DNA of 38,192 nucleotides. Origin: JAJRZX01 sp964407495. GTDB lineage: Bacteria > Desulfobacterota > GWC2-55-46 > JADFVP01. Under the pieces are notes generated by a model that was given only the letters and a program-made list of their open reading frames with translations, made no database searches and was not told the origin of the DNA. The translations under genes were made by a program, and so were the position numbers. Shown one piece after another: positions 15,358 to 22,835 of the stretch (position 1 is the first letter of the stretch; every line of letters begins with the position of its first letter). The DNA lies in the NCBI GenBank assembly GCA_964407495.1, contig CAYOVP010000016.1, positions 1 through 38,192 on the forward strand, given 5' to 3'.

Positions 15358-18300
15358 TCAGTTCTTTCCCGCTTCCCTGCCGGTCTCCTCGCCAGAGAAG
15401 CCCACGCGTTCGAGCCTTCGCACCATTTCCTTGAAGGAGATGCGCTCCGTGTGGCTCACCACGTCCACCTTTGGAGGGAACTTGGCTCCTTTTATAATAT
15501 AGCCCTTATCACCCTGCGTCTCAATACCTAATAGTATGAGTTCATCGTTCTTGAGCACTGCCTGGAAGCCCATCTTCGAGTACCTGTACTCATCAAAGAG
15601 GCGGTATATGCCCCTGTTCAGAACAGAGGCCACTGCACCTGTGCCGAGAATGGAGACATTTTCGAGGGCCTTTGTGCTTATGCGCTGGGGTACGCCCCGT
15701 CTTGGGACGGTCTTTATATCGATAAAGAAACTCTCGGGCTGGCCGCTTGCTATGACGAGGTCGCGTATACTGCCCTCGAGTATGCCTGTGATTCTGCCGA
15801 ACTCAAAGACCCTTGTCAGGGCCCCAAGATCCAGGTCTTTTATCTCCACGTCTGTACGGAAGGATGGCACAGGGCTGAAGACCTCGCTGACTGCCATATG
15901 GGCGAGGCTCACCTCACCGCCAAAGAGCCTGAGCCTTATCTCGCCGTCTGTTGTGAGCCTCCCCCCAGAGAGTTTTATCCCGGGTATGCTACCTGTCACA
16001 TCTCCCTCAAAGGGAGGGAGGCCAAGGAGGGCGCTTGCCGCTTTCAGGTCCAGGCCCTTGATATACATATGAAGAGAGAGCCCCGGGGCAGGGCCGAGGA
16101 GGCCGCTGTAGACGATATCGCCGAGGACAACCCTGCCGCCAAGAAGGGGCACCACGACGTCGCCGTCAAAACTGAGTGCATTTGCCTTTATGACAGGCCT
16201 TGCATCTATGCCGGCAGACCTTATTCCGCCCCAGGAGACCTCTCCTATGTGAAGGGCGCCCACGGCACTCTTGACTCCTTCTCTTCGGGCATTGCCACGC
16301 CCTCTCCTTCTGGCAGAGGCGTCTTCTTCGCCTCGGCTGCCACGCGGCGCCTCTCCGCCCAGAGCCGCTCCACCCAGGGGATAAAAGATCTCCACCGGCA
16401 GGACCATGGAAATATCCCTTACGGACCCGGCCCCTTCCTTCTCCCTCAGGAATCCTCCACGCACCCTCACCTCGCCCCTCAAAGCCAACCCCTTCAGACC
16501 ACCAAGAAGCCGCAGCCTCAGCCCAGTACTTCCCCCTGCCTCGAGCCCTGCAAGTACTGGCATGGTCTCCCTGAAGGTCTCTCTCACAAAGAAATCAAAG
16601 GCCTCCTTGTTCGAGACCTCCACTGGGCCAAGGGAAATGTCCAGGCGCGGGTCATGAGAAAGCATGCTCACCACACCATCTGCACTGAGACTGCCCACGG
16701 ACTCGAGCGCAAGGGTAAGGCCCTCGAGGCGGAGTGCGTCTTGCTCTCCGTCATACCCGCCTTTGAGGGTCAGCCTTACCGGCCTTTCCTTGAAACTCCC
16801 GTAAAAACCCCCTGCAAGGAGTTCGAATCCTCGGGCCTCTGTGGTCATGGAAAAACTCGCCTTGGGGGCACCACTGGAAGGTAGTCTCACCAAGACCTCG
16901 CCGCTCGTCTTGAGCCCAAGGCCCTCTACCCCAAACCAGCCGTCTGCACTCCCCAGAGCCCCGTCCCTAAGGCCAAGGCCAAGGCCGGCCCTAAGCCTCG
17001 TGCCTCCTGGGCCTGAGGCCACGTCGATATCAGCCCTTGCCCTGAGCGCCCCTGCGGCCTCGGCGCCCTTGCCGAGGAGAGCATACAGAAAGGGCGAGAA
17101 AGGCGCTGCATCCATCTCTTTCATATCCAGACTGCACCGGACCCGAACCTCTCCGACGTAGGAAAGGGAAATATCCCTTATAACGCCCCGCAGGGCAAGG
17201 CCGCCAGGAAAGAGGAGCCCTCTGCCTGCCCTGCTCCTGCCGTCCAGGGCACCTTGGCCGTTGCCCATGGAAAAGGTAACCTCCCTCGCGCGAAACTCTT
17301 TCCTCGTAACGTCTCCCTCCAATGCGCCAGAAATCCCTATCTTCCTCTGCACGGCAACCACTCTCTCACCCCTCGTCAAAAGCGCCTTACGCACCACGAG
17401 GCTCATCCCCCTCGCGCCAAGTTGCCCGTCCTTCATCTGGAGGGACTCTATGGAAAGACCTGTGCCAAGAAGACGCGGCAGTAGACCGGGCTCTCCTCTC
17501 TGCCCGTGGGGGGCCCCGGCAGCAGGACGAGGCACGGCAAACATAGTCTTCTCCGCGCCTATCTCAAGGCCCTCGATACCAAGCCCCCTGTCCTGGTAGA
17601 CGATGGAGCGCACCTTGAGACTCGAACCCAGCACTTCTGGAAGAGGCCCCTTGCCTGCCATGGCCTTACCTGCTGTCAGAGGCCCGCCAGCACCGAGTAA
17701 TGCCTTACCTATCTCCCCACTAAGACCCAGGGCCCTCATGCCCCTGCCATCGTATCTGGCAGAGTCGAGACCCATGGAGACACCAATAAACTCCGGAGCC
17801 ACACCCTCGGTTACACCAGAGACACGGCCCCTCTCAGCGCCCAATCTGATGCCCCTTGCCTCTACCACACCCTTCTCATAGGTAAGCCTCCCCAGGGAAA
17901 AGACAAGACCGAAGAAACGTAGGGCCTCGGCAGATGCACCTGCCCGCGCGTCACCCCCCTCCCCCCTATCCAGGCCCACTGAAGCGGCCCTGAAGCGCAC
18001 CCCGCCGAGACTCAGCCTCCTCTCCTCTAACCCCGCCTTGAGGGATACCTCTCCACCCCCTATCCTCAGCCCCCTGCCCTCGAGGACAAGGCCGCTCAGC
18101 CTTACCCCGCCATGAATGCGGGGCCCCCTTGGAGACCCGCGAAGCAAAAGAGAGACCCCGGCCTTCCCATCCAGAGAGAGCCCCTTGAGAAGGGGCCCTG
18201 AGACCACCCTCAATATCTTCCCTATCCCGATGCCTCTGCCGCTGACCTCGAAGTCCATTCTGGGCTCTGCGGTACGAAGCCCCCTCAGACCACCGCTCAA

Positions 18301-19677
18301 TGCCAGACCGCCTGCCCTGCCAAGGCCGGCTCTCATATCGCCTACGGTCAACTCGTCATCCTCTACGAAATATGCCCCGCCTGCCCGCAAGCGAAGAGGA
18401 CTGGCCAGTAAATCCAATACATAGGCACCGTATCTCAGAGGACTCTCGGCCTTCATATCAAGGGTCCACTCGAGCCTCTCCGAGACAACCCCCTTGAGGC
18501 TGGCCGAGCCCCTGAGCCCGCGGCCTGTGGCCAGCACCTCTACGCCGAGCGGCCGCAGAAGAGGCCTGTCCAGCACGGGCAAGGCAAGGTCGTCAACAGA
18601 AAGGGCCAGGGCCAGGGCCATATCCTTCTCAAACAACCGGCGCACAGACCCGCGAAGATGCACAGCACCCACCGAGGGCACGGTAAGGGCCGCGTCCCTT
18701 ATGGAAAGATCCCTCTTCCTCATATCGTATCTTGCCCTCAAGACCGCGGCCCTGTAGGCGGCAGGCCCTGAGCCGGGTTCCTTCAGAAAGACCGAACCCC
18801 TCACCTCGGCACTGGTCATGGCCCTGTCAAAGGCCGCCGAGGCCGTTACCCTCCCCCTGACCGCCCTGCCAAGAGGGAGCCCCGGCAGACTCACGCCCAT
18901 GAACTCCCCCCTGAAAGATGCGGTGAGGGCCCCATTCTTCCTCTGAAAACGTATCTCCGGCCTGATGGTGCCCTTAGCATGCCTCAAAAGCGGCACCCCC
19001 TCGGCACCCAGCTCCTCGATCCGCAAGGTACCGAGGCTGACCCTTCCGCCATGAATGCCCATGGCGGTCATCTCGATCTCTGCCCCAAAAGAGGCCGTGG
19101 TACGTAAAAAGGGTAAATAGACCTCTGCCCGAAAGGCGGCCCTCTTGCCAGAGACAGCCCTTATGCTGAGACCCAGAGGGCCGAGAAGCGCTCTTGCACC
19201 GGCCTCACCTGCCTTGCCTCGGTACAGGAGGGCATCGCGCACCTCTATACTCTTGATAAACCACGGAATGGCAATGCCACCGACACCACCGCCACCACCG
19301 CCAGCACTGGGAAGAGAACCCAGGAAGACAACAGGATTGCCTGCCGAAAAGACGAGAACACGGCCCCCCAACAACCCCAGAGGGTCTATGGAGATATCGA
19401 GACGCGAGACCTCGGCCATTACCTCCCTGCCGTCACTCACCTCCAAACCCTTCATGGAGAGCCTGAGCCATGGCCCAATCGTCAGACCCTCCATGCTGAG
19501 ATCGAGATCCGTAGCCTTGTTAAAGGCATAGCGCACGAGGGAAGCCGGGTACTGACTGCGCAAGAAGACATAGCCTGAAATAACCAGGAGTACAGAGAGG
19601 AGTCCAGACAAGAGGAGAAGCCTCTTGATAAACCGCCGCAGTCTATGACCACCCTGGGATCTTGCCTCGCTTTCCAT
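15358..19677 (-). CDS. ydbH: YdbH/AsmA-family envelope lipid-transport protein (long form)
   Basis: A 1439-residue AsmA-superfamily protein: one N-terminal membrane anchor (FIKRLLLLSGLLSVLLVISGYVF, about 16-38) and a very long periplasmic part of repetitive beta-strand units. The first unit (ATDLDLSMEGLTIGPWLRLSMKGLEVSDG) is typical of AsmA N-termini. The last 250 residues (GDVTGSIPGIKLSGGRLTTDGEIRLRLFGGEVSL and the SKMGFQAVLKNDELILLGIE region) resemble the YdbH C-terminal domain. E. coli YdbH, TamB and YhdP are thought to bridge the periplasm as lipid-carrying grooves. This protein is well over one and a half times the length of E. coli YdbH (about 880). The DUF1318 gene downstream supports the assignment over plain AsmA or TamB. 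It is Gly/Arg/Leu-rich with a GGGGGGVGG stretch. The ATG at 19677 has only a weak ribosome site. Confidence 0.8.
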   Translation of the reverse strand: MESEARSQGGHRLRRFIKRLLLLSGLLSVLLVISGYVFLRSQYPASLVRYAFNKATDLDLSMEGLTIGPWLRLSMKGLEVSDGREVMAEVSRLDISIDPLGLLGGRVLVFSAGNPVVFLGSLPSAGGGGGGVGGIAIPWFIKSIEVRDALLYRGKAGEAGARALLGPLGLSIRAVSGKRAAFRAEVYLPFLRTTASFGAEIEMTAMGIHGGRVSLGTLRIEELGAEGVPLLRHAKGTIRPEIRFQRKNGALTASFRGEFMGVSLPGLPLGRAVRGRVTASAAFDRAMTSAEVRGSVFLKEPGSGPAAYRAAVLRARYDMRKRDLSIRDAALTVPSVGAVHLRGSVRRLFEKDMALALALSVDDLALPVLDRPLLRPLGVEVLATGRGLRGSASLKGVVSERLEWTLDMKAESPLRYGAYVLDLLASPLRLRAGGAYFVEDDELTVGDMRAGLGRAGGLALSGGLRGLRTAEPRMDFEVSGRGIGIGKILRVVSGPLLKGLSLDGKAGVSLLLRGSPRGPRIHGGVRLSGLVLEGRGLRIGGGEVSLKAGLEERRLSLGGVRFRAASVGLDRGEGGDARAGASAEALRFFGLVFSLGRLTYEKGVVEARGIRLGAERGRVSGVTEGVAPEFIGVSMGLDSARYDGRGMRALGLSGEIGKALLGAGGPLTAGKAMAGKGPLPEVLGSSLKVRSIVYQDRGLGIEGLEIGAEKTMFAVPRPAAGAPHGQRGEPGLLPRLLGTGLSIESLQMKDGQLGARGMSLVVRKALLTRGERVVAVQRKIGISGALEGDVTRKEFRAREVTFSMGNGQGALDGRSRAGRGLLFPGGLALRGVIRDISLSYVGEVRVRCSLDMKEMDAAPFSPFLYALLGKGAEAAGALRARADIDVASGPGGTRLRAGLGLGLRDGALGSADGWFGVEGLGLKTSGEVLVRLPSSGAPKASFSMTTEARGFELLAGGFYGSFKERPVRLTLKGGYDGEQDALRLEGLTLALESVGSLSADGVVSMLSHDPRLDISLGPVEVSNKEAFDFFVRETFRETMPVLAGLEAGGSTGLRLRLLGGLKGLALRGEVRVRGGFLREKEGAGSVRDISMVLPVEIFYPLGGAALGGEAPRGSRGEEDASARRRGRGNARREGVKSAVGALHIGEVSWGGIRSAGIDARPVIKANALSFDGDVVVPLLGGRVVLGDIVYSGLLGPAPGLSLHMYIKGLDLKAASALLGLPPFEGDVTGSIPGIKLSGGRLTTDGEIRLRLFGGEVSLAHMAVSEVFSPVPSFRTDVEIKDLDLGALTRVFEFGRITGILEGSIRDLVIASGQPESFFIDIKTVPRRGVPQRISTKALENVSILGTGAVASVLNRGIYRLFDEYRYSKMGFQAVLKNDELILLGIETQGDKGYIIKGAKFPPKVDVVSHTERISFKEMVRRLERVGFSGEETGREAGKN

Positions 19678-19695
19678 AGTGACGATGATACCACT

Positions 19696-19737
19696 CCCAC
19701 TTTCTTTTGGGAAAAAGAAAGTGGGACAAAGAAAACC
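19696..19737 (+). repeat. Dispersed hairpin element, copy C
   Basis: Perfect 13-bp stem CCCACTTTCTTTT / AAAAGAAAGTGGG with loop GGGA, then the tail ACAAAGAAAACC. It is located 19 bp upstream of the ydbH start, inside the presumed ydbH 5' leader. The fourth stem pair is A-T here, G-C in copy B and absent in copy A. Confidence 0.75.
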
Positions 19738-19750
19738 AATTTCTGCGTAG

Positions 19751-19778
19751 AGTATAAAGTAGCAACGTAAGACCCCAA
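19751..19778 (-). promoter_or_regulatory. Possible sigma70-type promoter for ydbH
   Basis: Minus strand TTGGGG (19778-19773), a 16-nt spacer and TATACT (19756-19751), placed between the terminator of the redox operon and the ydbH start. The -35 is a weak match, and another -10-like TATAAT occurs near 19797-19802, so the exact promoter is uncertain. Confidence 0.3.
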
Positions 19779-19814
19779 GAGACGAATTACCTCAGGGATT
19801 ATATGAAAAAATCC

Positions 19815-19850
19815 AAAAAAAACCCGTCTTCTCTTGAAAGAGAAGACGGG
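19815..19850 (-). terminator. Strong rho-independent terminator of the redox operon
   Basis: On the minus strand a perfect 13-bp inverted repeat (CCCGTCTTCTCTT / AAGAGAAGACGGG, with a 2-nt centre) is followed directly by eight T residues. It lies 36 nt after the stop of the SPOR-TPR-barrel gene, marking the end of the minus-strand operon that begins near 32297. Confidence 0.92.
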
Positions 19851-19885
19851 AGAACCTGGCAAGCGTCCCATGTCCCGGTCAGACC

Positions 19886-22303
19886 CTAAAAGTCCAGCCT
19901 GTATCCTGCCACTATGAAGTAGTCACGCGAGTAATCTGTCTGGTCGCCATTACGATCATATATCCACTCGAGCCCACCTTCGAACTCCAGGTGCAAACGT
20001 TTCTTCCAGAGATACTCCGTACGAAGAGACGGCCTGATCCTTATCTGGCTCCCCACGCTCAGGTTGTTCTTGCTGTAATCGAAGATCATCCGCGGGTTTA
20101 TCCTCCAGACACGCTTGTAGGTGTAGCGCCCGTTCAGGCTGAGCGTAGTGGTATTCGAGGCGTGTGTATCCGAGTACCTGACTCCTGCTATTACGAGATC
20201 GTTCTTTAGAACGAGGTTGTTGGCTATGAGTTGAAGGGAGTAAAAGTACTCGGGGCCCGTGCCCGGCACCTTGGCCACACCGCCCGAGGCCTCTGTGCCC
20301 GTCAGTTCAGATACGGTAAAAGTGCCGCTTATCTGAAACTTCTCATTGAGCGGACTCGTCCCGCCAAGGGTCGCAGACCAACTCGAGGCCGTCCTGTCGA
20401 GGGCCAGAGCGCGCACATCGTCCTCGCTCATGGTGTTGAGAAGTTCGGAGATGGAACTCACGGTCTGTCCTATGAGAGCGTTACTCGTACTGAGCGAGGG
20501 AGACCGCCTGAAGTCCATGGAGAAGTTGATTGTCCGCTTCTTGGGCAGGAGCCAGTTGCCCACAAAGAGAAAGGTGTTGAGTTTGCCATAGGACGTATCA
20601 TAATCAAGAAGCGAAAAATAGGAGCCATGCCTGTAATTGTACCTGGCCTCGCCTCCCACGGCCCTCCTGTCGGTAATGCCGTCCACGCGCTGGTTGATTG
20701 CATAGACGTTGAAGTCCCAGTGCTTGCGGAAGGTGCCGAGGTCCACGTTGAGACCAAAGAAATTCTTGTCTGTATTGATACTCGTAATGGTACTCGAATC
20801 AGCAGGAAAACCAGTAACAAAGTTGAACTTCACGCGGGGGATGCGCGAATAACTGAGAAGCGCTCCATCGAAGCGACCAAGAACGCCCCCTGTGCTGTAC
20901 CACTGGCGGCCGACACGCCCTGATATATGCCTGTTACGGTCGAGTATATCGACATACATGCGGCTGATGCGGCCCTCGCTATCGTTCAGGAAGTCGTACT
21001 CATACCCCCCGATGAAGACGGCATGCATATCATAGTCTGCGGTGCGCCTGCGGTACGTTATATCCAGGTCCGAAGAGACAGACGAACGGTTGAGTACGCT
21101 TCCACCAAGATCCGTGTAACTTGCGTCCCTGTTGTAAAACTGCGAGAGAGTCCCGTAGAGTTCGTTTACCTCACGGGTGTGCCGCTTTCGGAGGGCGCTC
21201 TTCTTTGGTCTCTTCCTGGCGGTCTCGAGGCCTGCAAGGCGTTGGCCCACGCGCTTGGCACCCTCGCCTTCAGGGTAGAACATGAGATATTCTTTGTACA
21301 CAGACCTGGCCTTGTATTCCCTGCCTTCGCGCTCATAGGCCAGACCAAGGAGTTCGAGGGCCTCGGGGCTGTACTTGTTCTCCGGGTACCGCAGCACCTT
21401 GGAGAGTAAATCCACGGCCCTGGAGTTCTTGCCCCGGGTCATGGCCTTCTTGGCCTCTTTTATCAGGCCTTTGATGCGCTTTTCCTTGCTTGGCGAGAGT
21501 TCTATCCTCTGTCTGGCAAGAGGCGCGGCCTTTGCGGCCTTGCCCGCTGGCGTAATACTCCGCTTCAGGGCCAGTTTCTTCTCAGCCGCTCCTACCCATG
21601 TTACCATGGCCTCCGGAAAGGTAGTCCTCACCTCCTCGCGGATCTTCTCGGCATCTTCTCGAGAGGCGAAAAATCCGAGGCGGAGGACCTGCCACGCCTT
21701 TTCCTTCCCCCTGAATGAGGTCGTATACAGGCTTCGTCCTTTAAAAACAGGTAGGTCCGGCACGTCACCGGGCCTTAACGAGCGCGGAGAAATAAAGAGC
21801 GTAATTGCCCAGACACCGGGGCCCCTCTCTGTCCCGGCCCTTGCCCTGCCTTGGACTTCTCTGCGGCCGCCCGTCCTCTTTGCCCGACCAGGAGTGACCA
21901 CGAGGCCGGCAGACCGCTCTCTCTCTTTTCTCGATACCCTGGCAACCCATGCCCTTGGGAAATGACTCCTCATCTTCGCAAGTTTCTTCTCAGCGGCCCT
22001 GCGAGTCGGGAAAAAACCAAGCCTCAGCCTGTGCCAGAGCCCCCCCTTGCCCCTGAACTCGGTCTCATAGAGCCTGTAACCCCTATACAGGCCGGGAGGC
22101 GGGAATTCGCTGGGGTCGATGGGGCTCTGCGAAGAAAGGAGGTTAATGGCATAGGGGTAATCGAGATTCACCTCCGCCGCGCCCGAAGTGCTACCTTGGG
22201 CGAGGTTCTGCCCCAGGGCGTTGAGGAGAAAGAAAAAAAACAAAAAGACGATACTTGCCGAAGAAAAAGGGCCCCGCCCCGCCGGGGAGTATGGATCCAT
22301 CAT
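19886..22303 (-). CDS. SPOR-SPOR-TPR outer-membrane beta-barrel protein
   Basis: An 805-residue exported protein. It has a signal sequence (IVFLFFFFLLNALGQNLAQG), a first SPOR domain (about 48-125, YAINLLSSQSPID to RAWVARVS, with LRLGFFPTRRAAEKK), a second SPOR domain (about 164-238, WAITLFISPRSLRP to EAMVTWV, with LRLGFFASREDAEK), and a TPR/coiled region (275-365, ALELLGLAYEREGREYKARSVY). A C-terminal domain of about 425 residues has alternating aromatic beta-strands and ends in the outer-membrane signature YFIVAGYRLDF. SPOR domains bind denuded septal peptidoglycan. The barrel carries no haem motif but could be the outer-membrane porin-like part of an electron conduit, as MtrB or PioB are (analogy only; no homology is claimed). 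It is the last gene of the redox operon, 50 bp after the small periplasmic protein gene and just before the strong terminator. Confidence 0.82.
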   Translation of the reverse strand: MMDPYSPAGRGPFSSASIVFLFFFFLLNALGQNLAQGSTSGAAEVNLDYPYAINLLSSQSPIDPSEFPPPGLYRGYRLYETEFRGKGGLWHRLRLGFFPTRRAAEKKLAKMRSHFPRAWVARVSRKERERSAGLVVTPGRAKRTGGRREVQGRARAGTERGPGVWAITLFISPRSLRPGDVPDLPVFKGRSLYTTSFRGKEKAWQVLRLGFFASREDAEKIREEVRTTFPEAMVTWVGAAEKKLALKRSITPAGKAAKAAPLARQRIELSPSKEKRIKGLIKEAKKAMTRGKNSRAVDLLSKVLRYPENKYSPEALELLGLAYEREGREYKARSVYKEYLMFYPEGEGAKRVGQRLAGLETARKRPKKSALRKRHTREVNELYGTLSQFYNRDASYTDLGGSVLNRSSVSSDLDITYRRRTADYDMHAVFIGGYEYDFLNDSEGRISRMYVDILDRNRHISGRVGRQWYSTGGVLGRFDGALLSYSRIPRVKFNFVTGFPADSSTITSINTDKNFFGLNVDLGTFRKHWDFNVYAINQRVDGITDRRAVGGEARYNYRHGSYFSLLDYDTSYGKLNTFLFVGNWLLPKKRTINFSMDFRRSPSLSTSNALIGQTVSSISELLNTMSEDDVRALALDRTASSWSATLGGTSPLNEKFQISGTFTVSELTGTEASGGVAKVPGTGPEYFYSLQLIANNLVLKNDLVIAGVRYSDTHASNTTTLSLNGRYTYKRVWRINPRMIFDYSKNNLSVGSQIRIRPSLRTEYLWKKRLHLEFEGGLEWIYDRNGDQTDYSRDYFIVAGYRLDF

Positions 22304-22353
22304 GTCGCTCTTACCTTTGTACGTTAAATATCGAGTTTCTCTACACCATCTCT

Positions 22354-22827
22354 CTAACGAAGCGGGGCCAGTGGGTCACAGGGAGAATCCTCGGGCTTTG
22401 CCACGGAGATGACAAGGCTCCTGAAGTCCGAGCCCTGGCCCACCTTGAAGGATTTGGGGTTGTGAAAATAAAGCGAGAGAAAGGGGCCGCCATCTATGTC
22501 TCCCTCGAAGACAATGTCTGCGATGGCCCCGAGTTCGCTTGATACAGAGCCCGGATACTCGCGTCTGAATTGGGCAGACTCTTCCGTCGGGTTTATGACA
22601 AGCGGCTCGAGTTGTATCCGGAGATCTTCCCCCCTCTCAAAGGGAAAGTGCTTGATGTAGCGCATGGGCATATTGAAACGCACCTCTATGAACTTGCACT
22701 CCTGGTCCTCTACCAGCCAGACCTCGTCAAAGATGCGAAACTCTCTCGCCCAGGCACCCCGGGCCAGCAAGAGCCCGCAGAGGACGGCAAGACCCAGTCT
22801 CAGTACCTTTATCTTCTTGTTCAACAT
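22354..22827 (-). CDS. Small periplasmic protein, AMIN-like beta domain (uncharacterised)
   Basis: A 157-residue exported protein with a signal peptide (VLRLGLAVLCGLLLARGAWA) and a compact beta-rich domain (FRIFDEVWLVEDQECKFIEV, FNMPMRYIKHFPFERGEDLR, PFLSLYFHNPKSFKV). The pattern of a small beta-sandwich whose central strands end in HFP and GEDLRIQL recalls AMIN-type cell-wall-binding domains, but the match is by eye and weak. The start is taken as the ATG at 22827 because AGGA stands 7 nt upstream. The longer start at 22842 overlaps the end of the cytochrome gene and has no proper spacing. It lies between two SPOR-domain genes, which suggests a partner of the envelope complex. Two cysteines (C in DQEC and SPCDP) could form a disulfide. 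Confidence 0.65.
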   Translation of the reverse strand: MLNKKIKVLRLGLAVLCGLLLARGAWAREFRIFDEVWLVEDQECKFIEVRFNMPMRYIKHFPFERGEDLRIQLEPLVINPTEESAQFRREYPGSVSSELGAIADIVFEGDIDGGPFLSLYFHNPKSFKVGQGSDFRSLVISVAKPEDSPCDPLAPLR

Positions 22828-22835
22828 TTTAAGTC

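Noticed and set aside
15898..16884. Long plus-strand open frame opposite ydbH (about 328 codons)
   Set aside because: It is antisense to a strongly supported AsmA-family gene, has no recognisable domain, and its composition fits a GC-rich shadow frame.
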